Below, one piece after another: positions 17,496 to 25,989 of a stretch of DNA of 64,000 nucleotides. The notes beneath the pieces are model-generated. The model was not told the origin of the DNA. It searched no databases and worked only from the letters and a program-made list of their open reading frames with translations. A program made the translations under genes and the position numbers. The stretch spans positions 124,001 through 188,000 of the forward strand of contig NZ_QGHL01000007.1 in assembly GCF_003171715.1 (NCBI RefSeq). Reading direction: 5' to 3'. How positions within the stretch are numbered: position 1 is the first letter of the stretch; each line of letters starts with the position of its first letter. Source of the DNA: Novosphingobium meiothermophilum (GTDB lineage Bacteria; Pseudomonadota; Alphaproteobacteria; Sphingomonadales; Sphingomonadaceae).

Positions 17496-17837
17496 TTGGG
17501 CAATAGCAAGGCTTCGCTGTTGCCGGGGCTGTTTGTGGTGCCTGTCCAGAAAGCTGCCATCAAGAAAGCTGCCATCAAGGATGAAGGGCTGGCGCATGAC
17601 GAGGTGCGGCTGGCCCAGCCCGCTGATCCGTCCTTCGGTTCGCCGGTTCATGCGATGCACGAAGCGCTTGCCCGGCTGGACGAATCGCAGGGCATGCCAG
17701 AGTGCCGTGAAGGCACCGAATCGCGCGATGCCGGGTGGCCCGGATGGACGAGGCTGGCCGCTCCTGTGGTCCTTTCGGCAGGGTTGTGGGCGGCAATTTA
17801 TCTTTTTGTTTCGCGGCTTATCACCAGCGTTATGTAA
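17496..17837 (+). CDS. Small protein with C-terminal membrane anchor, hypothetical
   Basis: A reading frame of up to 113 residues with GC-rich third positions like its neighbours and a clear C-terminal transmembrane helix (RLAAPVVLSAGLWAAIYLFVSRLI) after a soluble, mildly acidic part. No ATG is available near the 5' end; TTG 17496 or an internal GTG would be the start, so the N-terminus is uncertain. It contains a 15-bp tandem duplication giving KAAIKKAAIK. No family recognised. It may be a real tail-anchored protein or a decaying gene. Confidence 0.4.
   Translation: MGNSKASLLPGLFVVPVQKAAIKKAAIKDEGLAHDEVRLAQPADPSFGSPVHAMHEALARLDESQGMPECREGTESRDAGWPGWTRLAAPVVLSAGLWAAIYLFVSRLITSVM
17549..17578 (+). 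repeat. Two tandem copies of a 15-bp unit
   Basis: GAAAGCTGCCATCAA occurs twice without a gap (17549-17563 and 17564-17578). Being a multiple of three, the duplication keeps the frame and adds five residues to the small protein around it. Confidence 0.85.
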
Positions 17838-17871
17838 CGTAACCAATTGTTGATGACCTGCGCGTTAGCCA

Positions 17872-18345
17872 ATGCTCATGCGTAGCCCACTCGACAGCCT
17901 GACCCCCGGTCAGATCACCCGCATCGCCCGTGTCGTTGCCGTAGTGACGGCGGTGGGCCTTGGTCTTGCCTATGTGACGAATGTGCTTGAGCCGGTCTCG
18001 TCTGGCATCGGTTCGTTCCTGCTGGGCTGCGCGCTGCTGCTGGCCGCACCGCGCCAGCGCGCTACGGAGCTTCTGGGCGCCCTGACGGTATGGCACTGCT
18101 TTGCCGAGTTTCTTTCGACGCTCCAGAGCGGGCATTTTGCCTTCTGGCGGCTTGCGGTGTCGGTGGCGACGCTTGGCGGGGCCATGGCGGTGATCCGTAT
18201 CCAGCACTTGCGCTTGCTGACGCGCGAGAGCCCGGATCATGCGCTGGGTGATCTCGATCGGCGCACCGTTGGCGGGATCGGTGTGCTGCCGCGCACCGAT
18301 GCGCAACTGGCCGAATTGCGCAGGGAAAGCGCGGGCAAGGCTTGA
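17872..18345 (+). CDS. Small membrane protein, hypothetical
   Basis: A 157-residue protein with three to four hydrophobic segments (ARVVAVVTAVGLGLAYVTNVL, GIGSFLLGCALLLAAP, ATELLGALTVWHCFAEFL, FWRLAVSVATLGGAMAVI) and a polar C-terminal tail (LDRRTVGGIGVLPRTDAQLAELRRESAGKA). ATG 17872 or 17878 may be the start; neither has a strong ribosome site. No conserved domain recognised. It lies 34 bp after the preceding small gene on the same strand. Confidence 0.6.
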   Translation: MLMRSPLDSLTPGQITRIARVVAVVTAVGLGLAYVTNVLEPVSSGIGSFLLGCALLLAAPRQRATELLGALTVWHCFAEFLSTLQSGHFAFWRLAVSVATLGGAMAVIRIQHLRLLTRESPDHALGDLDRRTVGGIGVLPRTDAQLAELRRESAGKA

Positions 18346-18401
18346 GCGCCACGCTCCTCCCGCTCTTGCCAGAAGTGGGGGCGGGCGGATAGCACCGGCG
18401 C

Positions 18402-19559
18402 ATGATCGCCGAAGTCGAACCCTTTCACGCCATTGCCGTCAGCCGTCTTGCCCATGACATGGAGGCGGCGGGACGCAGCGTCATTCACATGGAGTTCGGC
18501 CAGCCTTCAACCGGAGCGCCCGCAAAGGCCATTGCCGTGGCGCACGCGGTGCTGGACGCCGAGGCGATGGGCTATTGGGAGAGCGTGCCGCTCAAGGCGC
18601 GGATCGCCCGCAGCTATGCCGAGAACTATGGCGTGAAGGTCGATGCCGAGCAGGTGATCCTTACCTGCGGGGCATCTCCTGCGTTTGTCATGGGCCTTTC
18701 GTGTCTGTTCCGGCCCGGTGCGCGCATCGCCCTGGCGCGGCCGGGCTATGTAGCCTACCGCAACACCTTGCGCGCGATGTATCTGGAACCGGTGGAAATG
18801 GATTGCGGCCCGCATGAGCGGTTCCAGGTGACGGCCGCAGCGCTTGATGCGCTTGATCCCGCGCCTGAGGGGCTGATCCTTGCCAGTCCCGCCAATCCGA
18901 CCGGCACGATCATCGAGCCTGACGAACTGGCCGCCATCGCCGAGGTGTGCCGTCGCAAGGCAATCAGGGTGATTTCGGACGAGATCTACCACGGCCTGAC
19001 ATATGGCAAGACGGCGGCTTCGATGCTGGAGCACTTGCCGGATGCGGTGGTCGTCAATTCCTTTTCCAAGTATTTCAGCATGGCAGGCTGGCGACTGGGC
19101 TGGCTGGTGGTGCCTTCGGGCCTGATCGATGCGGCAAGGGCGCGGATGGGCAGCCTGTTTCTAACGCCGCCGGTGCTGGCCCAGAAGGCCGGGCTGGTCG
19201 CGTTCGACTGCCGCGACGAGCTTGACGGGCATGTCGGGACTTATGCGCGCAACCGGGCCATGCTGCTGGAGGCCCTTCCTCGGATGGGGCTGGGGCGTAT
19301 CGCGCCGCCCGATGGCGCGTTCTACATCTATGCCGATGCCAGCGAGTTTACCGACGACAGCCTTTCGCTGTGCGAGGACCTGCTGCGCGACACCGGCGTG
19401 GCGACCGCGCCGGGGGTGGATTTCGATCCGGTCAACGGCAAGCGCTTCATCCGGTTCAGCTTTGCCGTCTCGACATCGCTGGTGGAGGAGGCGGTAGAGC
19501 GCATGGCACCGTGGTTTGCCGCCCGCCGCGCGAGGATGGCGGCGGCGGTGCGGGCCTGA
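18402..19559 (+). CDS. PLP-dependent aminotransferase, class I/II
   Basis: A 385-residue fold-type I aminotransferase. The PLP lysine is Lys223 in SFSKYFSMAGWRLGW; other conserved elements are ILASPANPTG (the NPTG-type carboxylate site), ISDEIYHGLTY (Asp and Tyr contacts to PLP) and FIRFSFAVS near the C-terminus with the substrate-carboxylate Arg. This matches aspartate/aromatic-type aminotransferases; the amino donor and acceptor cannot be fixed. The downstream SDR gene is convergent with it, 13 bp away. Confidence 0.88.
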   Translation: MIAEVEPFHAIAVSRLAHDMEAAGRSVIHMEFGQPSTGAPAKAIAVAHAVLDAEAMGYWESVPLKARIARSYAENYGVKVDAEQVILTCGASPAFVMGLSCLFRPGARIALARPGYVAYRNTLRAMYLEPVEMDCGPHERFQVTAAALDALDPAPEGLILASPANPTGTIIEPDELAAIAEVCRRKAIRVISDEIYHGLTYGKTAASMLEHLPDAVVVNSFSKYFSMAGWRLGWLVVPSGLIDAARARMGSLFLTPPVLAQKAGLVAFDCRDELDGHVGTYARNRAMLLEALPRMGLGRIAPPDGAFYIYADASEFTDDSLSLCEDLLRDTGVATAPGVDFDPVNGKRFIRFSFAVSTSLVEEAVERMAPWFAARRARMAAAVRA

Positions 19560-19572
19560 TTGGGTATGTGAC

Positions 19573-20310
19573 CTAGAGCGTCAGGCCGCCATCGACGACG
19601 AGAGTATGGCCCGTGACATAGGATGCGAGCGGCGAGGCAAGGAAGATCGCGGCTCCGGCCATGTCGGCAGGGGTGCCCATCCGGCGCTGGGGAATGGCGG
19701 CAAGCGCACCTTCAAGGCGCTGCGGATTGGCGGTTGTCACCTTCGTCAGCTTGGTATCGACAAGGCCGGGAGCAAGGCCGTTGACGCGAATGCCATCGGC
19801 GGCGAATGCCTGCCCCAGCGTTTTCGTGAGGCTGACCGCGCCTGCCTTCGAAGCGGCATAGGCCGGATTGCCGATGTTGGCCCGGAACCCCGAAACCGAA
19901 CTGACGATCACGATCGTGCCCCGGCTTTCGGAAAGCTGCGGACGAAACCTCATGCAGCAGTGCATTACGCTGTCGAGGTTGACCGCCATGACCTTGCCCC
20001 ACCCGTCGGGCGCGAACTCGCCGCGCTTGTAGAGCACCGTCCCCTGCGAGAGGACCAGCACATCAAGCGTTGGGAAAGGGGAGGGGGCAGTCGTGATCGC
20101 TTCCGGAGAGGCGACATCGACGCAGGTATAGCCAAGGCCGGAAAGGTCCGAACCTTCGGCGCCGGCATAGTCCTGCGCCGAGGCGCGGGTTCCCCAGACG
20201 TGAACCGCAGCACCGCGCTTGCGAAAGCCCTGCGCAATGCCATTGCCGATACCGCTTGACCCGCCGACGACAAGCACGGTCTTTCCGGTGAAATCGGTGT
20301 CGTCGATCAT
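19573..20310 (-). CDS. Short-chain dehydrogenase/reductase (SDR)
   Basis: A 245-residue classical SDR of the FabG type. It has the NAD(P)-binding GGSSGIG motif (residues 16-22), the catalytic Ser138, Tyr151 and Lys155 (YAASK), NLDS at 111-114 and the terminal GHTLVVDGGLTL. The start at 20310 (MIDDTDF) is chosen because GGAAGGA precedes it; earlier in-frame ATGs at 20349 and 20325 lack good ribosome sites. It reads away from the AraC-type regulator and the thiolase/CoA-transferase pair, so it may belong to the same degradative pathway; substrate unknown. Confidence 0.88.
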   Translation of the reverse strand: MIDDTDFTGKTVLVVGGSSGIGNGIAQGFRKRGAAVHVWGTRASAQDYAGAEGSDLSGLGYTCVDVASPEAITTAPSPFPTLDVLVLSQGTVLYKRGEFAPDGWGKVMAVNLDSVMHCCMRFRPQLSESRGTIVIVSSVSGFRANIGNPAYAASKAGAVSLTKTLGQAFAADGIRVNGLAPGLVDTKLTKVTTANPQRLEGALAAIPQRRMGTPADMAGAAIFLASPLASYVTGHTLVVDGGLTL

Positions 20311-20460
20311 CGCCAATCCTTCCATCCTGACCGCCTGCTGCGACGGCATGAAACCTGCTGATGACGCCCGGTCAGGCAGGCAAGTGCCTGATTGCGCAGT
20401 TTCTCTTGCGGCTTGTCAAGCCGGGGCTGGACAGGTGCCGACCTTGGCGGCATTGTGCGT

Positions 20461-20472
20461 TTAATCGATTAA
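20461..20472. promoter_or_regulatory. Palindrome in the SDR-AraC divergent intergenic region
   Basis: TTAATCGATTAA is a perfect 12-bp palindrome in an AT-rich patch within GC-rich DNA, 43 bp before the regulator start and 151 bp before the divergent SDR start. Position and symmetry suggest an operator, for a TetR, MarR or similar dimer; AraC proteins normally bind direct repeats. Confidence 0.45.
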
Positions 20473-20514
20473 TTGATCTTGACGGATCACGTCTCCCTAT
20501 TGTCAGATCGTGTC

Positions 20515-21564
20515 ATGAGCACAGCAGAGACCGGCCTTGCCCACGCCAGCGCCACGCGCCAGTTTGCCCAGTTCGCCGAAGTGGCGGGGCTTGATCTGAG
20601 GCGGCTCTGTCCGGCCGAACTCCATGCATTTGTCGAACAGGCGCGCACCGCCGAATGGCTGCCCGCCCATGTGCAGGTCGATCTGCTTCAGACTGTTGCG
20701 ATAGAGGCGGGCAGGCCCGATCTGGGGGTGGCATTCGCGATGTGGTGCAACATCCGCGGGTTCGGTCCGGTGAGCCTCCTGTGGGATCACTGTTCGACGC
20801 TTGACGAGGCGACCCGGCTGACCCGGCGCTACATGCATCTGGAAAGCGCGGCGATGCGATCCAGCACTGACATCACCGGGCATGAGGCGGCCTTGCGCCA
20901 TGTGCTGATGGTGCCAGCGCGCCTTGGCGGTTCGCAATACCTTCAGGGCACCCTGACCTTGCAGTTGCGGATCGCGCGCATGATGCTGGGAGATGAGTGG
21001 TTGCCGATCCGGCTTGAACTGGATCATCCCGCACCGCCAAGTCATCGCTATCATCAGACCGTGTTCCGCTGTCCGATCGTGTTTGAATCGGATCGCTGCG
21101 CACTGGTCTTCCGCAAATCGGATTTGCATCGGCCATCGCCGCGCGCCAATCCCAACATGCGGCAGTATCTGGAACGGCAACTGGCGCAGGCCGGCAGCCA
21201 GTGGCCCGGCGATCTGGTGCAGCAGGTGCGCTATTTCATTGCCAGCAACCTGACCGAGCGCAAGGCGAACCTTGCGCATGTGGCCGGTCTTGCCGGGCTT
21301 TCGCCGCAAAGCCTGCAACGTCGCCTTGCCGAACGCGGCACGAGCTTTGCGCTGATCCTGGAACAGGTGCGCAAGCAGACCGCTGATGAATACTTCCGCT
21401 CGGCGCGCCGCCCGAACCTGACCGAACTTTCGCATCGGCTGGGCTATACCGATGCCAGCGCTGCCAGCCGCTTTCTGCGCCAGCACATGGCGACGGGGGC
21501 AAGGGCGCTGCTGGCGCAGGTGCGTTCGGCCAAGGCCATGCCGGAGCGGCGGCTTTACGGCTGA
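20515..21564 (+). CDS. AraC-family transcriptional regulator
   Basis: A 349-residue regulator with an N-terminal arabinose-binding-like domain of the OruR/ArgR type (AEWLPAHVQVDLLQTVAIEAGRPDLGVAFAMWCNI) and a C-terminal AraC DNA-binding domain with two HTH segments (ANLAHVAGLAGLSPQSLQRRLAERGTSFALILEQVRKQTADEYF and NLTELSHRLGYTDASAASRFLRQHMATGARAL). ATG 20515 is preferred; a TTG 42 nt upstream is in frame. Its position beside the SDR and before the thiolase-like and CoA-transferase genes suggests it controls them; the inducer is unknown. Confidence 0.87.
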   Translation: MSTAETGLAHASATRQFAQFAEVAGLDLRRLCPAELHAFVEQARTAEWLPAHVQVDLLQTVAIEAGRPDLGVAFAMWCNIRGFGPVSLLWDHCSTLDEATRLTRRYMHLESAAMRSSTDITGHEAALRHVLMVPARLGGSQYLQGTLTLQLRIARMMLGDEWLPIRLELDHPAPPSHRYHQTVFRCPIVFESDRCALVFRKSDLHRPSPRANPNMRQYLERQLAQAGSQWPGDLVQQVRYFIASNLTERKANLAHVAGLAGLSPQSLQRRLAERGTSFALILEQVRKQTADEYFRSARRPNLTELSHRLGYTDASAASRFLRQHMATGARALLAQVRSAKAMPERRLYG

Positions 21565-21611
21565 AGCCTGCCGGACAGGCCGCAGCAAACCATCACCCCG
21601 GAGAGATCGCG

Positions 21612-23162
21612 ATGCCGCCAATTCCCGATGACACGCCGGTGCTGGTCGGCGCAGGCCAGTTTGTCGAAAGGATCGACGCGCCAGGTTATCAGGGGCTTTC
21701 CTTTGCCGATCTTTCCGCACGGGCGGCAGCGGCGGCGCTGGCCGATACCGGGGCGAGTGCAGCCGTGGCGCAGCGGGTGAAGGCAGTGGGGGCGATCCGC
21801 ACCTTCGAGGAATCGGGTGCAATGCAGGTGCCCTTCGGGCGAGCCAGCCATATGCCGCTGGCGGTTTCCCGGCGGCTGGGCCTCGCGCCGAAGGTGGCCA
21901 TTCTGGAGAAGGTTGGCGGTCAATCGCCGCTGGCGCTCATGGCCGATCTGGGCAACCGCATTGCCGCGGGCGAGATCGAGGCGGCGCTGATGTTCGGCAG
22001 CGAGGCGATCTCTACCGTGCGCCACCTTGTGGGCAGCGGTGAGAGCCGCGACTGGGCCGAAACGGATGATCCCGCCGGCGCCGGTGTTGAATGGATCGAC
22101 AAGGGGCCGGGTTTCGAAGGCACGCTTTCCGCCGCGAGCATTGCCCATGGCATCCGCGCGCCGGTGACGGCCTATGCCCTGTGCGAAAATGCGCGCCGTG
22201 CACGGCTCGGTCTGACGCGTGAGGCTTATGCGCTGGAAATGGGCAGGCTGTTTGCGCCTTTTACCCGTGTGGCGGCAGCCAATCCCTTCAGCGCTTCGGC
22301 CACAAGGCCCATGGATGCGGCCGAGATTGCCACCCCCGGCGCGCGCAACCGGATGATCGCAGACCCCTATCCGCTGAAGCTGGTATCGCGCGATCAGGTC
22401 AATCAGGCGGCGGCGCTGGTGCTGATGTCGGCCAAGGCCGCGCGCGAGGCAGGCGTGCCGCAGGAGCGCTGGGTCTATCTGCATGGCGCGGCGCTGGCGA
22501 ACGAACGCGAACTGCTGGAGCGGCCGGACATTGGCGCCTATCCGGCCGCGAACGAGGCCATTGCGCAGGCCTTTGCCATGGCGGGCAGGAGCGCAGCTGA
22601 CATGGCCGCCTTCGATTTTTATTCCTGCTTTCCCGTGCCGGTGTTTGCCACCGCCATCGACGGGCTGGGCCTTCGCCCCGACGATCCGCGCGGACTGACG
22701 GTGACGGGCGGGCTGCCCTATTTCGGCGGTGCGGGAAACAATTATTCGATGCACGCCTTTGCCACGATGATCGAACGCCTGCGCAGCGCGCCCGGCAGTT
22801 TCGGCATGGTCGGACTGAACGGCGGCTTCCAGTCGAAATATGGTGCTGCCGTGCTTTCGACCGCGCCCTGCTCATGGCCGGGGTGCGACAGGCAAATGGC
22901 GCAGGCGCGCCATGATGGCGTGGCCCCCGCCGCGATGGCAGACAGGCCAGCCGGACGCGGGACCATCCGCACCTATACGGTGACTTATGCAAAGGGGGAG
23001 CCGGAAGCCGCCATCGTGATCGGCACGATGGACACGGGCGGGAGGTTCATTGCCGCCACGCGCGAGGCCGATACGCTTGCAGCCATGCTGCGCGATGATC
23101 CGCTGGGCCGGGGCTTGATCGTGACGCCGGGCGAGAAGCGCAACGGCTTTGTGCTGGCCTGA
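21612..23162 (+). CDS. Thiolase-superfamily protein (acetyl-CoA acetyltransferase-like) lacking the N-terminal active-site Cys
   Basis: A 516-residue protein with a thiolase-like N-terminal part and a C-terminal extension carrying YTVTYAKGEPEAAIVIGTMDTGGRFIAATREADTLAAML. In thiolases the acylated nucleophile is a Cys in a Gly/Cys-rich loop around residue 90; the matching stretch here is EKVGGQSPLALMADLGN, with no Cys. The second-site region is present as FDFYSCFPVPVFATAIDGLGL and GGLPYFGGAGNNYSMHAF, typical of SCP-x/acetyl-CoA-acetyltransferase relatives. Acyl-CoA binding with altered or lost thiolysis is likely. Start ATG follows GGAGAGATCGCG. A CoA-transferase gene follows after 11 bp, so they form an operon. 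Confidence 0.8.
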   Translation: MPPIPDDTPVLVGAGQFVERIDAPGYQGLSFADLSARAAAAALADTGASAAVAQRVKAVGAIRTFEESGAMQVPFGRASHMPLAVSRRLGLAPKVAILEKVGGQSPLALMADLGNRIAAGEIEAALMFGSEAISTVRHLVGSGESRDWAETDDPAGAGVEWIDKGPGFEGTLSAASIAHGIRAPVTAYALCENARRARLGLTREAYALEMGRLFAPFTRVAAANPFSASATRPMDAAEIATPGARNRMIADPYPLKLVSRDQVNQAAALVLMSAKAAREAGVPQERWVYLHGAALANERELLERPDIGAYPAANEAIAQAFAMAGRSAADMAAFDFYSCFPVPVFATAIDGLGLRPDDPRGLTVTGGLPYFGGAGNNYSMHAFATMIERLRSAPGSFGMVGLNGGFQSKYGAAVLSTAPCSWPGCDRQMAQARHDGVAPAAMADRPAGRGTIRTYTVTYAKGEPEAAIVIGTMDTGGRFIAATREADTLAAMLRDDPLGRGLIVTPGEKRNGFVLA

Positions 23163-23173
23163 GGGAGCGAGGC

Positions 23174-24349
23174 ATGCAGCGATCGCCGACAATGCTTGAG
23201 GGAATCCGGGTGGTCGATCTGACGACCGTGGTGTTCGGACCCTATGCCACGCAGATCCTTGCCGATCTTGGCGCGGATGTCGTCAAGGTAGAGGCGCCGG
23301 GCGCGGGCGATGCGTTTCGCTGGTCGGGCAAGGCAGCCGCGACGCCGGGCATGGCACCGGCGTGGATGGCGCTCAATCGGGGCAAGAAATCAATCGCGCT
23401 CGACCTCAAGGCCGAGGAAGACCGGGCGGTGATGCTTGACCTGCTGCGCGGGGCCGATGTCTTCGTGGTGAACGTGCGGGGCAAGGCGCTGGAACGGATC
23501 GGGCTGGACTACGACAACGTGCGCGCGATCAACCCTTCGATCATCTACGTCCATTGCGTCGGCTTCGGGCAGGATGGGCCCTATGCCGATCTTCAGGCCT
23601 ATGATGACGTGATTCAGGCCGCGACCGGCACTGCCACGCTCCTGCCGCGTGTGGATGGCAACGCGCGGCCGCGCTATCTGCCCTCGCTCATTGCCGACAA
23701 GGTAGCGGGGCTCCATGCCGCCTATGCTGCGTTGGCAGCGATTGTCCACCGCCAGCGCACGGGCGAGGGGCAGCGCGTGGAAGTGCCCATGTTCGAGGTA
23801 TTCTCCAGCTTCATGCTGCTGGAACATCTTGGCGGGCTGACGTTCGACCCGCCCAATGGACCCGCCGGATACCACCGCCAGATCGACCCTGATCGCCAGC
23901 CCTTTCCGACGGCAGACGGCCATATCAGCATTGTCCTCTATGATGATGCTTCGTGGGAGCGGCTCTTTGCCGTTCTGGAACAGCCCGATTTCCTGCTGGC
24001 CGAGCATCTGGCAACACCGAAGCTGCGCTTGCAGAACTTGGCAGAGCTTTATCGCGCCGTGGCGCGGTTCAGCCCTGCATTCACGACGCAGGAACTGCTG
24101 CGCCGGTGCCACGCCGCGCAGATACCGGCGCAGGCCGTGCGCGATCTCGATGACGTGATGAGCGACCCGCACCTTGCCGCGACGGGCTTTTTCCGCCGTC
24201 GCCTCCATCCATCGGAAGGTGCCTATTTCGAGCAGTCATCGCCGGTGCGGTTTGGTGCGCGGGGGGCGCAAGAGGGCATTCCCCCGCCACTGCATGGCGA
24301 GCACGGCGCGGCATTGCGCGAACACGGGTGGTCAGCTTTCGAGGATTAG
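23174..24349 (+). CDS. CoA-transferase family III (CaiB/BaiF type)
   Basis: A 391-residue class III CoA-transferase. These swap CoA between carboxylic acids through an aspartyl-CoA thioester; the catalytic Asp is Asp175 in RYLPSLIADKVAGLHAAYA. Family blocks are VVDLTTVVFGPYATQILADLGADVVKVEAPGAGDAFR, NRGKKSIALDLK, GFGQDGPYADLQAYDDVIQA and RTGEGQRVEVPMFEVFSSFMLLEH. The ATG follows GAGGC; an ATG six codons later is possible. With the thiolase-like protein, the SDR and the AraC regulator it looks like part of a peripheral degradation route through CoA esters. Confidence 0.9.
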   Translation: MQRSPTMLEGIRVVDLTTVVFGPYATQILADLGADVVKVEAPGAGDAFRWSGKAAATPGMAPAWMALNRGKKSIALDLKAEEDRAVMLDLLRGADVFVVNVRGKALERIGLDYDNVRAINPSIIYVHCVGFGQDGPYADLQAYDDVIQAATGTATLLPRVDGNARPRYLPSLIADKVAGLHAAYAALAAIVHRQRTGEGQRVEVPMFEVFSSFMLLEHLGGLTFDPPNGPAGYHRQIDPDRQPFPTADGHISIVLYDDASWERLFAVLEQPDFLLAEHLATPKLRLQNLAELYRAVARFSPAFTTQELLRRCHAAQIPAQAVRDLDDVMSDPHLAATGFFRRRLHPSEGAYFEQSSPVRFGARGAQEGIPPPLHGEHGAALREHGWSAFED

Positions 24350-24380
24350 GGCGCCGTTCCGGGGCGCGGGTAAAGCCTGA

Positions 24381-24662
24381 CTATTCGATCCTGTCGCTTG
24401 AGCCGACAGGACGCATCGGCGGTTCGGGCACGGGTTCCGCCGGGGCAGGAGGCGCATAGCCGCTCTGGACTGGTGCCAGCGATGGGTCGCTGCCCGTGTC
24501 GGCAGACCAGACATCGCCCGATGGATCATCCCCGGCAAGATTGCCGGCCGAGTGCGCGGCACCCGCCTTGCCCAGTTCGGCAACCGCGCTGCCGTCTTCC
24601 AGCAGAAAGGCAGCCAGAAGCAGGGTCATGAAGGCAAAGACAAGGGCGGTCTTGAGGTTCAT
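24381..24662 (-). CDS. Small membrane-anchored or secreted protein, hypothetical
   Basis: A 93-residue product with an N-terminal hydrophobic helix (TALVFAFMTLLLAAFLL) and a Pro/Ala/Ser/Asp-rich tail without structure (SGYAPPAPAEPVPEPPMRPVGSSDRIE). It lies 48 bp after the last Tad pseudopilin-like gene on the same strand, so it may be the fourth member of that operon. No ribosome site is obvious and no family was recognised. Confidence 0.55.
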   Translation of the reverse strand: MNLKTALVFAFMTLLLAAFLLEDGSAVAELGKAGAAHSAGNLAGDDPSGDVWSADTGSDPSLAPVQSGYAPPAPAEPVPEPPMRPVGSSDRIE

Positions 24663-24710
24663 GCAGTCATCCGAGGAGCACTGGGCGGCAACAGTGATGG
24701 AGGATACGCA

Positions 24711-25355
24711 TCAGCAGAGCCTGCGGGGCAGGTTCTGCGTGTTGGTGATGTTCTGGTTGGTGCGTTCGCGCACGTTGAACGCCGCCTCATAGCGCAGGTT
24801 GGTGATCCGCGGGCTGAAATCGGGAAAGATGATCGGACGATAGCGATAATTCACCTCGACGAACATCACGGCTGTTCCTGGCGCGGCGGTGATGCGGTTC
24901 CCCGGCCGACCCATGCCAGAGCTAAGCGAGCCATTGGTCCTTCCCGTGCCTTCCACGCCATAGGCCGATCCTCCTGGCAGCGAGCCGAAGCAGCGCTGCC
25001 AGTTGATCATCTGGCCGTTGTTCGAGCCGGTCTGCTCGTTGGGTTGCAGTGAGGACAGGATAACGCGCCCATTGGCGGGAAAGTTGAACGGCCTGCCGAT
25101 GAGTTCGGCACCGGCGAAGACTTCGTAGATGTTCTGCTCGTCGATCCCAGTGCGCACGCGTCCGGCATTGTCGGCCACGGTTATTGCGATCTGGTTCACA
25201 CGCATATGCGTGACCACGAGGTTGGTCAGTTCGAGACCGCTGAGCAGAACAAACGTGATTGTGGGGATGGCAATAGCAAACTCGATCATCGCCACCCCTG
25301 CCGTGCAGGAGGCCAGTTTGCGCAAGTTCCGCCCCAGCTTGTCCATCAGGCGCAT
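24711..25355 (-). CDS. TadE-like pilus assembly protein (second copy)
   Basis: A 214-residue protein with the TadE signature near the N-terminus: a short basic stretch, then CTAGVAMIEFAIAIPTITFVLLSGLELTNLVV, in which Glu following the Met-Ile mimics the type IV pilin Glu+5. TadE-family pseudopilins are processed by the TadV prepilin peptidase and support Flp pilus assembly. ATG 25355 lies one base after the stop of the upstream tadE (TGAGATG), so the genes are translationally linked. The C-terminal domain is long and rich in Asn/Arg, probably exposed. Confidence 0.8.
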   Translation of the reverse strand: MRLMDKLGRNLRKLASCTAGVAMIEFAIAIPTITFVLLSGLELTNLVVTHMRVNQIAITVADNAGRVRTGIDEQNIYEVFAGAELIGRPFNFPANGRVILSSLQPNEQTGSNNGQMINWQRCFGSLPGGSAYGVEGTGRTNGSLSSGMGRPGNRITAAPGTAVMFVEVNYRYRPIIFPDFSPRITNLRYEAAFNVRERTNQNITNTQNLPRRLC

Positions 25356-25356
25356 C

Positions 25357-25986
25357 TCAGACACATACCGTGGGTGGAACCCGCTGGCGGGTGTAGGGCT
25401 GGTTGCGGATCGCCGTTTCGCCACGGATCGCATAGTTGGGGCTGGTGTTGATGAACTGGTGAATGGGAAACAGACGCGGCATCCGCACAGTCACTTCGTA
25501 GAACACCACGTCATCGCCGCTGCCCACGCCTTCGCGTCCGGCATTCGCATCGAAGGCGCCGTTTTCGTTCAGATCGATGAAGCAGTCGCCGGGGTCGTAA
25601 CGGCCATTGTTGTTATAGTCGGTGACGAGCTTCTCGCTTCGTCCGACGCCGACGAAATCGAAGTAGTTGCGGATGCGAACTTCGTAGGTGGCCTTGCGGG
25701 CGACGATGTCGGAGCGGCGCTTGATGGCGCATTCGACCTGCGCAACCACGGTCGTTCCCGTGCAGTTCAGTTCGGGTGCTTCAAGCGATGCCGTGCGCGC
25801 CACATCATTGAGCGCACCCTGCACGACCGATCGCAGATAGGCTTGATAACCCAGATCGAAGCAGCCCAGCAACGTTGCCATCAGCGGGGCGGCAACAAGG
25901 GCAAACTCGGTGGCGGCAGCGCCTTTGCGATTTTCGCGCAGGGCAAGTGCAGTGCGCTTTACACGGTCGAGGAAACGCATGGCCAT
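25357..25986 (-). CDS. TadE-like pilus assembly protein
   Basis: A 209-residue pseudopilin-like protein with ENRKGAAATEFALVAAPLMATLLGCFDLGYQAYLRSVVQGALNDVARTASL, the typical TadE start with Glu at the pilin-processing position and a single transmembrane helix. The middle holds TDYNNNGRYDPGDCFIDLNENGAFDANAGREG, an Asp/Asn-rich segment that resembles dockerin/EF-hand calcium loops (two DxNxxGxxD-like units). It lies 3 bp after the TadG-like gene. Confidence 0.82.
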   Translation of the reverse strand: MAMRFLDRVKRTALALRENRKGAAATEFALVAAPLMATLLGCFDLGYQAYLRSVVQGALNDVARTASLEAPELNCTGTTVVAQVECAIKRRSDIVARKATYEVRIRNYFDFVGVGRSEKLVTDYNNNGRYDPGDCFIDLNENGAFDANAGREGVGSGDDVVFYEVTVRMPRLFPIHQFINTSPNYAIRGETAIRNQPYTRQRVPPTVCV

Positions 25987-25989
25987 CCC

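Noticed and set aside
20479..20503. TTGACG with TATTGT before the AraC gene as a sigma-70 promoter
   Set aside because: The spacing is only 13 bp.
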